Shown here piece after piece: positions 1 through 8,293 of a stretch of 64,000 bases of DNA. Source of the stretch: Paraburkholderia polaris (GTDB lineage Bacteria > Pseudomonadota > Gammaproteobacteria > Burkholderiales > Burkholderiaceae); contig NZ_JABBGJ010000008.1 in assembly GCF_012927345.1 (NCBI RefSeq), positions 124,001 through 188,000 on the forward strand, in the 5' to 3' direction. The notes beneath the pieces were generated by a model. It was not told the origin of the DNA. It made no database searches and saw only the letters and a program-made list of their open reading frames with translations. Position numbers and translations under genes: made by a program. Every line of letters starts with the position of its first letter. The first letter of the stretch is position 1.

Positions 1-455
1 TGTCGGAGTCGAACATCGTCTGGCCCGGCGTGATCCAGGGCTTCGGCCTGGGTCTCGTGTTTGTGCCATTGAGCGCGCTGACCTTCTCTACGCTAACGCC
101 CGAACTGCGCGCGGACGGCACCGCGACGTACAGCCTGATGCGCAATATCGGTAGCAGTATTGGCATTTCGATCGTGCAGACGCTGATAACGCGCAACACC
201 CAGGTCTCGCATGCCGACCTCGCGGCGAATATCACGCCCTTCAATCCGGCGATCCAGCCGATGCTCAACAGCGGATCAAATTACGACCTGGCGGCGCTGA
301 ACGCGTCGATTACGCAGCAGGCGTCGATGATCGCGTATCTGAATGACTTCAAGCTGATGTTCGTGGCCACGTTGCTGGTTATTCCGCTGCTGCTGTTGAT
401 CCGCCCAGCGCGCCAGGCGCCGGATGCATCAGTGGCGCATGCCGCGATGGATTGA
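1..455 (+). CDS. MFS exporter of the DHA2 (EmrB/QacA) family, C-terminal part
   Basis: The gene runs in from the left edge and ends at a TGA at 453-455, so only about the last 150 residues are visible. The segment holds the RNIGSSIGISIV stretch typical of the late membrane helices of 14-helix DHA2 drug exporters, a periplasmic loop, and a final hydrophobic helix (FVATLLVIPLLLLI) with a short polar tail. The family exports drugs or toxic organics using the proton gradient; the substrate cannot be read from this part. The frame continues upstream without a stop to the window edge. It converges on the GntR regulator that follows. Confidence 0.8.
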   Translation, partial: SESNIVWPGVIQGFGLGLVFVPLSALTFSTLTPELRADGTATYSLMRNIGSSIGISIVQTLITRNTQVSHADLAANITPFNPAIQPMLNSGSNYDLAALNASITQQASMIAYLNDFKLMFVATLLVIPLLLLIRPARQAPDASVAHAAMD

Positions 456-502
456 GCACGAGGATGAAGTCAAGCGGGAGCGGCGGCGCACTCGCGTCAC
501 GC

Positions 503-1222
503 TCACCCTTCGATTCTTCCGCGCGTCACCCCCAGCAACCCCGCCATCGCCTCTCGCGCCGCCGCGGCGTCACGGTCGCGGATCGCTTCGAACACCGCCG
601 AATGTTCCGCGAGCGACGCATTGAACACGTCCGCGCGTTTAGCATTCAGGCGTAACTGCGCTTCCAACGTTCGCTCGATCAGCGTGCCGAGCGGAATCAG
701 CAATTCGTTACTGCACGCCGTCAGCACGCTCAGATGAAACTGCAGATCGGCGCGCACCCATTCGTCGACGGTACGTGCCCCGACCATCGACGCATGCGCT
801 GCCGCCAGGGCTTTGAAGGTGTCGTCCGTGTGCGAGGCCGCCGCCAGACCCGCCGCGTACGGCTCGATCATCTCGCGCATTTCCTGCAACTTGAGTGCGA
901 AGGCCATTGGCTCGGCAACGCGCGAGTACCAGTCGAGCACATCGACATCGAGCAGATTCCACGCGTGTTTCGGCCGTACCCGTGTGCCCACCCGCGGACG
1001 CGATTCGATCAGTCCTTTCGACGTCAATGTACGCAGCGCCTCGCGCAACACCGTCCGGCTCACGCCGAAGGTGTCCATCAACTCCGCCTCGCGCGGCAGG
1101 ATCGAGTCGGGCGCGTAGTCGCCGCGCAGAATCGCGGTCGCCAGCAGATGGGCGACGCGCCCATGCAGATCGTGCTGAATAGCTTTCTCCCAGCAGCCTT
1201 GGGCTGCTATTGATATCGTCAC
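503..1222 (-). CDS. dgoR: GntR-family regulator with FCD domain, probable galactonate repressor
   Basis: Transcription factor of 239 residues. Residues about 25-80 form the GntR winged helix, with the ILPREAELMDTFGVSRTVLREALRTL signature split over its helices; residues about 95-225 form an all-helical FCD ligand domain. FadR-subfamily regulators of this kind bind sugar acids and dimerise on short inverted repeats. The gene is divergent from dgoD with 334 bp between them, which suggests that it represses dgoD and responds to galactonate or a breakdown product; this is inference from position. The start is a GTG at 1220-1222 with no clear ribosome binding site, so the true start may differ slightly. 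Confidence 0.75.
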   Translation of the reverse strand: MTISIAAQGCWEKAIQHDLHGRVAHLLATAILRGDYAPDSILPREAELMDTFGVSRTVLREALRTLTSKGLIESRPRVGTRVRPKHAWNLLDVDVLDWYSRVAEPMAFALKLQEMREMIEPYAAGLAAASHTDDTFKALAAAHASMVGARTVDEWVRADLQFHLSVLTACSNELLIPLGTLIERTLEAQLRLNAKRADVFNASLAEHSAVFEAIRDRDAAAAREAMAGLLGVTRGRIEG

Positions 1223-1389
1223 TGAATCCGGAACGATCGCGATTATCCGGCATCCCGACGTGCCAACCTATGGCTTCGCCGCCGTTCCGGCGTGGGTCAT
1301 GCTCGGCCCGCGCTCGTCCGCGGCCTCGCCGGCGCATGGAGAGTATCCAGCCGCCCCGGCCAACTTCCCGGCCAGCATCCGAGCAACAT

Positions 1390-1440
1390 TCCGACCGACA
1401 TCCCGACCAACAGCCCGACCAACAGCCCGACCAACAGCCA
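1390..1440. repeat. 12-bp tandem repeat in the dgoR-dgoD spacer
   Basis: Three exact copies of the unit CCCGACCAACAG (1402-1437) follow one degenerate copy. The unit lies between the divergent genes and just before the 18-bp palindrome. A regulatory role is not shown; it may be simple replication slippage. Confidence 0.6.
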
Positions 1441-1457
1441 GCCAATATTTGGCCAAT

Positions 1458-1475
1458 AGTACTATTAATAGTACT
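1458..1475. promoter_or_regulatory. Perfect 18-bp palindrome, candidate DgoR operator
   Basis: AGTACTATTAATAGTACT reads identically on both strands and is AT-rich in an otherwise GC-rich spacer. It contains two TAGTACT(A) half-sites. It sits 82 bp before the dgoD start and 236 bp from the dgoR start. A palindrome between a GntR/FCD regulator and its neighbouring catabolic gene is the usual arrangement for the operator, so binding by the DgoR-like protein is inferred. Confidence 0.6.
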
Positions 1476-1556
1476 TAAACGCGCTTTTGTTGTAGCATGT
1501 GAATCCTCAAAATTGCCCGCACACGCAGGCACCCAGGCCGCAAGGAGACGCACACC

Positions 1557-2705
1557 ATGAAAATCACCAAGCTCGAAACCTTCATCGTTCCGCCGCGCTG
1601 GTGCTTCCTGAAGATCGAGACAGACGAAGGTATCGTCGGCTGGGGTGAGCCGGTGGTCGAAGGCCGCGCGCATACGGTGGCGGCTGCCGTCGAGGAACTG
1701 TCTGACTATCTGATCGGCAAAGACCCCCTGCTGATCGAAGACCACTGGCAGGTGATGTATCGCGCGGGCTTCTATCGCGGAGGCCCGATAACGATGAGCG
1801 CGATTGCCGGTGTCGACCAGGCGCTGTGGGACATCAAGGGCAAGCATCATGGCGTGCCGATTCATGCGCTGCTGGGCGGCCAGGTGCGTGACAAGATCAA
1901 GGTGTATTCGTGGATCGGCGGCGACCGTCCGAGCGATGTCGCGAACAACGCCCGCGCCGTGGTCGAACGCGGCTTCAAGGCGGTGAAGATGAACGGCTCG
2001 GAAGAGTTGCAGATCATCGACACCTTCGACAAGGTGCAAGGCGTCATCAACAACGTCGCGGCCGTGCGCGAAGCGGTCGGGCCGAACATCGGCATCGGCG
2101 TGGACTTCCACGGCCGCGTGCATAAGCCGATGGCGAAGGTGCTGGCGAAAGAACTCGACCCGTACAAGCTGCTCTTCATCGAAGAGCCGGTGCTGTCGGA
2201 AAACGCGGAAGCCTTGCGCGACATCGTCAACCAGACCAATACACCGATCGCTTTGGGCGAACGTCTGTATTCGCGCTGGGACTTTAAGCACATCCTGTCG
2301 GGCGGCTACGTCGACATCATCCAGCCGGACGCGTCGCACGCGGGCGGGATTACCGAGTGCCGCAAGATCGCGTCGATGGCCGAGGCGTACGACGTCGCGC
2401 TCGCTTTGCACTGCCCGCTCGGTCCGATTGCTTTGGCCACCTGCCTGCAGATCGACGCGGTGAGCTATAACGCGTTCATCCAGGAACAGAGCCTGGGCAT
2501 TCACTACAACCAGGGCAACGACCTGCTCGACTACATCAAAAACCCCGAAGTCTTCAAATACGAAGACGGCTTCGTGTCGATTCCGCAGGGTCCAGGCCTC
2601 GGTATCGAAGTGAACGAAGAGAAGGTGCGCGAGATGGCGAAGGTCGGCCACCGCTGGCGCAATCCGGTGTGGCGCCATGAGGACGGAAGCGTCGCGGAAT
2701 GGTAA
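1557..2705 (+). CDS. dgoD: D-galactonate dehydratase
   Basis: Enolase-superfamily enzyme that dehydrates D-galactonate to 2-dehydro-3-deoxy-galactonate in the cytoplasm, the first step of the De Ley-Doudoroff galactonate route. It has 382 residues, the same length as the E. coli enzyme. The N-terminal capping domain (residues 1-120) is followed by a barrel with metal-ligand segments GVDFHG (Asp183, His185), FIEEPV and ALGERLY, and the catalytic ALHCPLGP histidine. An AAGGAG ribosome binding site at 1542-1547 fixes the ATG. It is a single gene here: the kinase and aldolase of the pathway are not adjacent. Control by the divergent GntR protein through the palindrome at 1458-1475 is likely. Confidence 0.93.
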   Translation: MKITKLETFIVPPRWCFLKIETDEGIVGWGEPVVEGRAHTVAAAVEELSDYLIGKDPLLIEDHWQVMYRAGFYRGGPITMSAIAGVDQALWDIKGKHHGVPIHALLGGQVRDKIKVYSWIGGDRPSDVANNARAVVERGFKAVKMNGSEELQIIDTFDKVQGVINNVAAVREAVGPNIGIGVDFHGRVHKPMAKVLAKELDPYKLLFIEEPVLSENAEALRDIVNQTNTPIALGERLYSRWDFKHILSGGYVDIIQPDASHAGGITECRKIASMAEAYDVALALHCPLGPIALATCLQIDAVSYNAFIQEQSLGIHYNQGNDLLDYIKNPEVFKYEDGFVSIPQGPGLGIEVNEEKVREMAKVGHRWRNPVWRHEDGSVAEW

Positions 2706-2720
2706 TCGCGTGACGGCGCT

Positions 2721-2810
2721 CGGCGTGCGCGTTACGGTGGCGTGACGCGCACGCCGTCGCAGTTACGTAACATCGCGGACCGGAACGGCCTGAAGTCGCA
2801 CGTTCCGGTC
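2721..2810 (+). terminator. Two stem-loops after dgoD
   Basis: A perfect 12-bp stem (2721-2732 with 2745-2756) is followed by a perfect 10-bp stem (2778-2787 with 2801-2810) and a short TTT. Neither has a long T run, so they may be Rho-assisted ends or mRNA-stabilising hairpins rather than efficient intrinsic terminators. Confidence 0.45.
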
Positions 2811-2944
2811 TTTCAAAGACCCCCCATCGCATTGCGCAAAGCCTTATCCAGAAAGGCTTTCCGCCCGTCTGTTCGGCATCAGACATACGCTTGGCCCACT
2901 CCTTGCTCAAATGCATTCAAACGACAAATGCATCGGGGAACATC

Positions 2945-3247
2945 ATGGGCGAATTCCTTCCAGACTATCTGATCCGCGAACAGGCCGCCGTCGGCGCGCT
3001 GGTGGTGTTCGGCGTGCTTCGCATCATCGGCGCGATGCTCGCCTATGAACGCGGCTGGCGCATCTCCGTGGTCGAAAAATGCTTTATCGCTGCCGCGGTG
3101 CTGTACTGCCTGCCGCAGCTCTTCGATCTGCTGACGCAAATGGTCGGTTCGCGCGCCGCGAGCGCCGAGCTGGAAGGCAAGGCAGCAGGCTGCGCGATCG
3201 CGCTCTTCTGCGCGCCGATTCTCGGACATCGGCTCGGCCTTGAATAA
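2945..3247 (+). CDS. Small membrane protein of unknown function
   Basis: About 100 residues from the ATG at 2945. Two or three hydrophobic stretches are visible (AAVGALVVFGVLRIIGAML, CFIAAAVLYCLPQLFDLL, AGCAIALFCAPILG), separated by short charged loops, so it is probably an inner-membrane protein. It matches no family that I recognise. A purine-rich GGGGAA lies just before the ATG. Another in-frame start exists at 2891, but the extra residues look unlike coding sequence. The next gene follows after only 27 bp, so the two may be cotranscribed up to the terminator at 3553-3586. Confidence 0.55.
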   Translation: MGEFLPDYLIREQAAVGALVVFGVLRIIGAMLAYERGWRISVVEKCFIAAAVLYCLPQLFDLLTQMVGSRAASAELEGKAAGCAIALFCAPILGHRLGLE

Positions 3248-3274
3248 TCGGTTTCCTTGAACGGGATGCTCACC

Positions 3275-3505
3275 ATGCGACTGGGAAATAGACCTGCAAG
3301 GTCCGCAAGACCCGCTTACCGCGCCGGCGACGTCCTGACGCTCAAGTCCGGCGGGCGTCCGATGACGGCCACCTGGACCGGGCCAGTGCTGTTCGCGCCG
3401 GGCAACTGGTTGATCTGCCAGTGGTTCGGCAATGACGGCGAGCTGCAGCAGGAGATGTTTCCGGAAGAGACGCTGGAACGGGCGCACAACGCGCTCGCTG
3501 CCTAG
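3275..3505 (+). CDS. YodC-like DUF2158 protein
   Basis: A 76-residue protein with the compact DUF2158 pattern YRAGDVLTLKSGGRPMTA, followed by an aromatic core (WLICQWF) and an acidic end. DUF2158 proteins are small stand-alone beta folds with no settled function; E. coli YodC is the best known. The start was placed at the ATG at 3275 because a GGGA lies about 8 nt upstream; alternatives are ATG 3266 and TTG 3257. It follows the small membrane protein closely and ends 47 bp before a strong terminator, so it is probably the last gene of a short operon. Confidence 0.7.
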   Translation: MRLGNRPARSARPAYRAGDVLTLKSGGRPMTATWTGPVLFAPGNWLICQWFGNDGELQQEMFPEETLERAHNALAA

Positions 3506-3552
3506 AGGGCAGTAACGGATCAGCCGGCCACCGCCGGGCGACCGTGTGTATT

Positions 3553-3586
3553 GCGCCGCACGCTTTTGCTGTGCGGCGCTTTTTTT
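3553..3586 (+). terminator. Intrinsic terminator after the DUF2158 gene
   Basis: A perfect 9-bp GC-rich stem (3553-3561 with 3571-3579) with a 9-nt loop is followed by seven T residues. It ends the plus-strand unit just before the converging copD stop at 3591. Confidence 0.9.
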
Positions 3587-3590
3587 AATC

Positions 3591-4520
3591 TCAGCCCAAC
3601 GCGGCGAACGCCGGCACGCTATGCGACAACACGGCCGCAGCGACGAACACGCCGATCATCGCCAGCGCCTCCAGATACAGCACGTTGACGAAGGTATGCG
3701 CGTCCATCGTCGAGGCGGTACGGCGCAAGCGCGGCAGCGCCGATAAGCGGTTGAGTCCGCCGAGCACGAGCGCGAGTCCGACTAGCGTCAGCTTCAGCGT
3801 CAGCACATGGCCCCACGTGCTCATCTGGATCGCTTCGAACGAGCCGCCCGAACCGCGCACGGCATTGAAGATGCCCGTCAGCAGCACAAATCCGACCGCC
3901 ACCACCGATACGTTCGACACCTGCGTCGCCGTGCGGATCAGCATCCCACGGGCGGTCGACGTGCCGAGCGCGGGCAATACCGCAAGCCCCGCCGCCATCG
4001 TCAGGCCGCCCCAGACGCCCGTGACCAGCACATGCAGCGTCTGCATGCCGATCGCCGCCGAGAGCGGGCCGGCATCGGCCGCGTGCCCGAGCGACGCCTT
4101 GCCCGCCGCAATCGCAATCACCGCGAGCCACAGCAGCGCATTGCGCAGCATGCCCGTATGACCGGCCATGGCCGTGCCCAGCAGCACCAGCGCGCCGCCG
4201 AACGCCACGCTCCAGCCATAACCGACATGGGTTTGCGTCAATACGGTCGGCACCACGCCGATGGCCGCCGGCAACGCCACGCCACTCATCGACGCCGCCT
4301 GATACAACAGCCAGCCGAGATCCGCGAACACCAGCACGACGGTGGCCGTCAACATCGACCGTTGAGCGCGCAACCAGGCAGGCCGTGCAGGGTTGATCTT
4401 GGCCTGCGCGTCCTTGGCGAGCCACGCGCCCAGCAAGGCCGAACCGACAGCAAACGCAAACGCGACATTCATGAGCGCGGCCATGGCGACCTGCCCGATC
4501 CACAGTCCGTCCATGCTCAT
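3591..4520 (-). CDS. copD: Copper resistance membrane protein CopD
   Basis: Inner-membrane protein of 309 residues with about eight hydrophobic helices, the normal size and topology for CopD/PcoD. CopD works with periplasmic CopC in handling or uptake of copper. Histidines in or near helices (QTHVGYGW, AGHTG, GHAADAGP, MQTLHVL, WGHVLTLK) are candidate metal ligands of the family. Its ATG overlaps the copC stop by 4 bp (ATGA at 4517-4520), so the two are translationally coupled. It converges on the terminator at 3553-3586. Confidence 0.9.
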   Translation of the reverse strand: MSMDGLWIGQVAMAALMNVAFAFAVGSALLGAWLAKDAQAKINPARPAWLRAQRSMLTATVVLVFADLGWLLYQAASMSGVALPAAIGVVPTVLTQTHVGYGWSVAFGGALVLLGTAMAGHTGMLRNALLWLAVIAIAAGKASLGHAADAGPLSAAIGMQTLHVLVTGVWGGLTMAAGLAVLPALGTSTARGMLIRTATQVSNVSVVAVGFVLLTGIFNAVRGSGGSFEAIQMSTWGHVLTLKLTLVGLALVLGGLNRLSALPRLRRTASTMDAHTFVNVLYLEALAMIGVFVAAAVLSHSVPAFAALG

Positions 4521-4894
4521 TTGACGATGAACGCGAAGTCGCCTTGCGTGCGGTGGCCGTCCGTGGCAACCGCCGTCCAGTGCACCGCGTAGCGGCCGGC
4601 CGTCAGCTGCGGCAGCGGCAGGTGCATCACTTTTGCGTCACTTTTGTCGACTTGCGACGCAGCCGGCGCGGCGGGCTTGCCGCTCGCGTCGTTCAGCTCG
4701 ATCCTGCTGAAAGCCGGCTCGAGCGGCTCGGTAAAATGGATCGTCACTTCAGTGGCGGCGGCCACTTCGGCGTTCGCCGCCGGCTCGCTCGACACCAGAT
4801 GCGCATGCGCAAAAGCCGTGGACGTCATGACCAGCGCCGCGGCGCCGAACGTCAACGCACGCAGCGCCGGACGGGAAAAATTGAATAGCTTCAT
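4517..4894 (-). CDS. copC: Periplasmic copper-binding protein CopC
   Basis: About 125 residues from the ATG at 4894, starting MKLFNFSRP with a Sec signal peptide that ends at STAFA before AHAHLVSSEP. The mature protein begins close to the His of the classic CopC copper site, and the TDGHRTQGDF motif near the C-terminus supplies the Asp and His of the same Cu(II) site. The fold is the small CopC beta sandwich. A longer in-frame start at 5014 exists, but it would bury the signal peptide, so the shorter start is chosen. It heads a copC-copD operon. Confidence 0.9.
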   Translation of the reverse strand: MKLFNFSRPALRALTFGAAALVMTSTAFAHAHLVSSEPAANAEVAAATEVTIHFTEPLEPAFSRIELNDASGKPAAPAASQVDKSDAKVMHLPLPQLTAGRYAVHWTAVATDGHRTQGDFAFIVK

Positions 4895-5273
4895 GTAAGG
4901 CCGATAGCTTGTGGAAGTAAAACGGTAGGCGTTGAGCCGGGGGCGTCCGCGTCGGACAGACGCCGGCGCGCCCGGAAGTGTACGCTTCGATGGTCGGCGC
5001 GCGCGTCGGTTCAACCTGCTTTGTTATGCAAGCCCGCGGGAGCGGCACGTGCACACGCGATTCCGCGGACAAAATCGAGACGCCCGAGCCGCCAGCCACG
5101 CAGCGGTGTGCGTCAAACTGTCGCATAGGCGTGACACCAGGAACCTTCTCTATTGTGGCAAATAGTCACCATCAGCCTTCGATGATAGAATTCTGCGTCG
5201 CCGCAGCGCCGGCTGCCCTTCACACCGAGCCGCTCGAAGTTCGGTCAGGTCCCCGATTTTGATGGAGTTACGC

Positions 5274-5993
5274 GTGTCTTCAAGACGCATTTTCCGCCCG
5301 TTGCTTGCCCTTCTGCTGATCGGCTCCGCGGGCGTCTATAGCGCTGCGAAAGCGCAGACTCAACCGAAGGCCCCCGATACGATGGAAGCGCGCGTGCAAG
5401 GCTGCACGGCCTGCCACGGCTCGCATGGCCAAGGTACCGACAACGACTACTTCCCGCGTCTGGCGGGCAAGCCGGCCGACTATCTGTACAACCAGTTGCA
5501 GAACTTCCGCGAAGGGCGCCGCAAGTACCCGCCGATGAACTACCTCGTCACGTATCTCTCGGACGACTACCTTCATCAGATCGCCACGTACTTCTCGCAG
5601 CAACGTCCGCCGTACCCCACGCCGGCCAAGCCGACCGTGTCGGCGACCATCGTTGCGCGCGGCCAGCAGATCGTGCTGCACGGCGACGCATCCAAACAGA
5701 TTCCGGCCTGCGCGGCTTGCCACGGCAAGGCGCTGACCGGCATGGAACCCGCTATCCCGGGTCTGGTCGGCCTGCATTCGGACTACATCAGCGCGCAGTT
5801 GGGCGCATGGCGTTCGGGCTCGCGTCATGCCATCGCACCTGATTGCATGCACACCATCGCCACGCGTCTGACCGACGAAGACGTGAACGCCGTCGCTGCA
5901 TGGCTTTCCACGCAAACGGCCCCACAAAACCCCGTGCCGGCTCCGGCCCGCTCGATGAAGACTCCGCTTGCCTGCGGCAGCGAACCGCAATAA
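5274..5993 (+). CDS. Dihaem cytochrome c (c4-like), exported
   Basis: About 239 residues with a signal peptide (RRIFRPLLALLLIGSAGVYSAAKA) and two haem c motifs, CTACH near residue 44 and CAACH near residue 146. The domain spacing resembles two-domain cytochrome c4 electron carriers. A GGAG at 5264-5267 sits 6 nt before the GTG at 5274, which decides the start over the ATG at 5262. The next gene, a three-haem cytochrome, begins 21 bp downstream, so the pair probably forms one periplasmic electron-transfer unit. The electron donor is not encoded nearby. Confidence 0.85.
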   Translation: MSSRRIFRPLLALLLIGSAGVYSAAKAQTQPKAPDTMEARVQGCTACHGSHGQGTDNDYFPRLAGKPADYLYNQLQNFREGRRKYPPMNYLVTYLSDDYLHQIATYFSQQRPPYPTPAKPTVSATIVARGQQIVLHGDASKQIPACAACHGKALTGMEPAIPGLVGLHSDYISAQLGAWRSGSRHAIAPDCMHTIATRLTDEDVNAVAAWLSTQTAPQNPVPAPARSMKTPLACGSEPQ

Positions 5994-6014
5994 GGCACCG
6001 GGAGAGACACTCAA

Positions 6015-7313
6015 ATGAAACGCAAGTCTTTGTTCGCCCTCTCGGCAGTCGTCGTCGTTGCGGCTGCCGCACTCGTTCCCGTCCTGTGGTCGGGCGGCGA
6101 CAACCTGCATAACGGCACGGCTATGGCGGCAACGCCCGCCGACCAGGCCGCGCTGATCAAGAAGGGCGAGTACCTCGCCCGCGCCGGCGACTGTATCGCC
6201 TGCCACACGGTGCGCGGCGGCAAGCAGTTCGCCGGCGGCCTGCCGATGGCTACGCCGTTCGGCACGATGTTCACGCCGAACATCACGCCTGACGACCAGT
6301 ACGGTATCGGCAAGTGGACGCAGGACGACTTCTACCGCGCGATGCACACGGGCCGTTCGAAAGACGGTAGCCTGCTGTATCCGGGCTTCCCGTTCACAAG
6401 CTACACGAAGGTCACGCGCGCCGACTCGGACGCGATCTACGCGTACCTGCGCTCGGTTACGCCGGTCAATGTGCCGAGCCGTCCGCACGAACTGAAATTC
6501 CCGTTCAATCAGCGCAACATGCTGATCGGCTGGCGCACGCTGTTCTTCCGTGAAGGCGAGTACACGGCTGATCCGACCAAGTCGGTCGAATGGAACCGTG
6601 GCGCGTACCTGATCGAAGGCCTCGGCCACTGCGGCATGTGCCACACGTCGATCAACGCAATGGGCGGCCCGGTCAGCTCGGCGGCGTTCGCTGGCGGCTT
6701 GATCCCGCTGCAGAACTGGTATGCACCGTCGTTGACGTCGAACAAGGAAGCCGGCCTCGGCGACTGGGAAACCAAAGACATCGCCGACCTGCTGAAGACC
6801 GGTGTGTCGAACCGCGGCGCGGTGTTCGGTCCGATGGCTGAAGTGGTTCACAACAGCCTGCAGTACATGTCGGACGAAGACATCAACGCGATGGCAACGT
6901 ACCTGAAGACGATTCCGCAGAAGAGCGAAGCACCGGAACCGCTGCAGCTCGAAACCTCGGAAAAGTTCGGCGGCGAACTGTTGAAGCAAGGTCAGAAGAT
7001 CTACGCTGACAACTGCGCGAAGTGCCACGCGGAAAACGGCCTCGGTATGCCGCCGTCCTTCCCGCCGCTCGCGAACAACCAGTCGATCCAGATGCCGTCG
7101 GCGGTCAATCCGATCCGTATGGTGCTGAACGGTGGTTACCCGCCGAGCACGGAAGCCAACCCGCATCCGTACGGCATGCCGCCGTTCGCACAAGCACTGT
7201 CGAACACGGAAGTGGCCGCTGTCGTGACGTACATTCGTATGTCGTGGGGCAACCACGGTACGGCAGTGTCGCCGCAGCAAGTGTCTGATCTGCGTTCGGC
7301 GCCGCTCGACTAA
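6015..7313 (+). CDS. Three-haem cytochrome c subunit of alcohol/gluconate dehydrogenase type
   Basis: A 432-residue exported cytochrome with an N-terminal membrane or signal segment (FALSAVVVVAAAALVPVLW) and three haem c motifs: CIACH near 60, CGMCH near 206 and CAKCH near 334. This layout is that of the membrane-bound cytochrome subunit (AdhB, or gluconate 2-dehydrogenase subunit) that passes electrons from a periplasmic dehydrogenase to ubiquinone. Usually the flavin or quinoprotein dehydrogenase subunit lies next door; here the only partner is the dihaem cytochrome upstream. Its substrate enzyme is therefore unknown. An intrinsic terminator follows at 7333-7374. Confidence 0.88.
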   Translation: MKRKSLFALSAVVVVAAAALVPVLWSGGDNLHNGTAMAATPADQAALIKKGEYLARAGDCIACHTVRGGKQFAGGLPMATPFGTMFTPNITPDDQYGIGKWTQDDFYRAMHTGRSKDGSLLYPGFPFTSYTKVTRADSDAIYAYLRSVTPVNVPSRPHELKFPFNQRNMLIGWRTLFFREGEYTADPTKSVEWNRGAYLIEGLGHCGMCHTSINAMGGPVSSAAFAGGLIPLQNWYAPSLTSNKEAGLGDWETKDIADLLKTGVSNRGAVFGPMAEVVHNSLQYMSDEDINAMATYLKTIPQKSEAPEPLQLETSEKFGGELLKQGQKIYADNCAKCHAENGLGMPPSFPPLANNQSIQMPSAVNPIRMVLNGGYPPSTEANPHPYGMPPFAQALSNTEVAAVVTYIRMSWGNHGTAVSPQQVSDLRSAPLD

Positions 7314-7332
7314 GCGGCGTTAGATGCACCGG

Positions 7333-7374
7333 GGGCGCGGCCTGCGAAATACGCGGCCGCGCCCTTCGTTTTTT
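7333..7374 (+). terminator. Intrinsic terminator after the cytochrome pair
   Basis: A perfect 10-bp GC stem (7333-7342 with 7355-7364) with a 12-nt loop is followed by TTCGTTTTTT. Confidence 0.85.
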
Positions 7375-7405
7375 CAGGACCGGTATCATGTGGGGATAAA
7401 CCCTT

Positions 7406-8050
7406 ATGAAACCGCAGGAGGAAAGAGCCGTGCATGTCGGTGAGCGTTTCAACAGCATTACCCATCTCGTCGGCGCCGTGCTGTCGGTGGCGGGGCTTGC
7501 TGCTCTCGTGACAATGGGCGCGCTCGACGGCGACGCGTACAAGGTAGTGAGTTTCAGTGTCTACGGTGCGATGCTGTTCGTGCTGTATGCTATCTCGACG
7601 CTTTACCACAGCGTGCGCAACCCGCGTGTCAAAGCGGTTCTGCAAAAATGCGACCATTCGGCGATCTACCTGTTGATCGCCGGCAGCTACACCCCGTTCA
7701 CGCTTGTCACTTTGCGTGGACCGTGGGGCTGGTCGCTATTCGGCGTAAGCTGGGGGCTTGCCGCTCTCGGCATCGTGCAGGAACTGACGCTCGGGCGACG
7801 CACCCGCAGCGTTTCGATGGTGCTGTATGTCTTGATGGGATGGCTCGCGCTCGTTGCCGTCCGCCCGCTGATTCAAGCCTTACCGGCAGCGGGTACCGCC
7901 TGGCTCGTGGCCGGCGGGATCATCTACAGCGCCGGTATCTACTTCTTCATCAACGACGAGCGCATCCGGCACGGACATGGTATCTGGCACCTGTTCGTAC
8001 TGGCGGGCAGTCTGTGTCAATTCGTCAGTGTTGCGCGCTACGTCGCGTGA
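7406..8050 (+). CDS. trhA: TrhA/hemolysin III family membrane protein (YqfA-like)
   Basis: Integral membrane protein of 214 residues with about seven helices, belonging to the hemolysin III/PAQR superfamily. The conserved metal-site pattern of the family is present: SITHLVGA in helix 1, STLYHS after helix 2, and HGHGIWHLFVLAG before the last helix, which supply the zinc-binding histidines and serine. The E. coli homologue YqfA (TrhA) affects membrane energetics; true haemolytic activity is doubtful. A GGAGGAAAG ribosome-binding-like run actually lies inside the first codons, so GTG at about 7430 is an alternative start. Confidence 0.85.
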   Translation: MKPQEERAVHVGERFNSITHLVGAVLSVAGLAALVTMGALDGDAYKVVSFSVYGAMLFVLYAISTLYHSVRNPRVKAVLQKCDHSAIYLLIAGSYTPFTLVTLRGPWGWSLFGVSWGLAALGIVQELTLGRRTRSVSMVLYVLMGWLALVAVRPLIQALPAAGTAWLVAGGIIYSAGIYFFINDERIRHGHGIWHLFVLAGSLCQFVSVARYVA

Positions 8051-8293
8051 CATCCCACGGCGGCGAAATGCAACTTAAGGCCAGTCAACGTGTCTGCATA
8101 GCGCGTTGAAGCATTCGGCACGCATTTGAGCGTGCCGCCGATTTCTCTGCGACCGGAACTGGGCTCTGGCCTCGAACGCGCCATGCGGGCGTGTTCATGC
8201 CGTGCTTGTACCAGCTTGTACCCACCTGGACCCGCTTGGGCCCAATCGGTGCCGTCTGCTACCGTTCGCGAAACTGCATTGCAAAGAGCATTT

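Noticed and set aside
708..2678. Very long open frame antisense to dgoD and part of the regulator
   Set aside because: A shadow frame of high-GC coding DNA; Arg/His-rich with low-complexity repeats and it overlaps two clear genes.
5280..7280. 666-codon open frame antisense to both cytochrome genes
   Set aside because: Composition is Arg/His/Val-rich with no family pattern; the sense frames carry five haem motifs.
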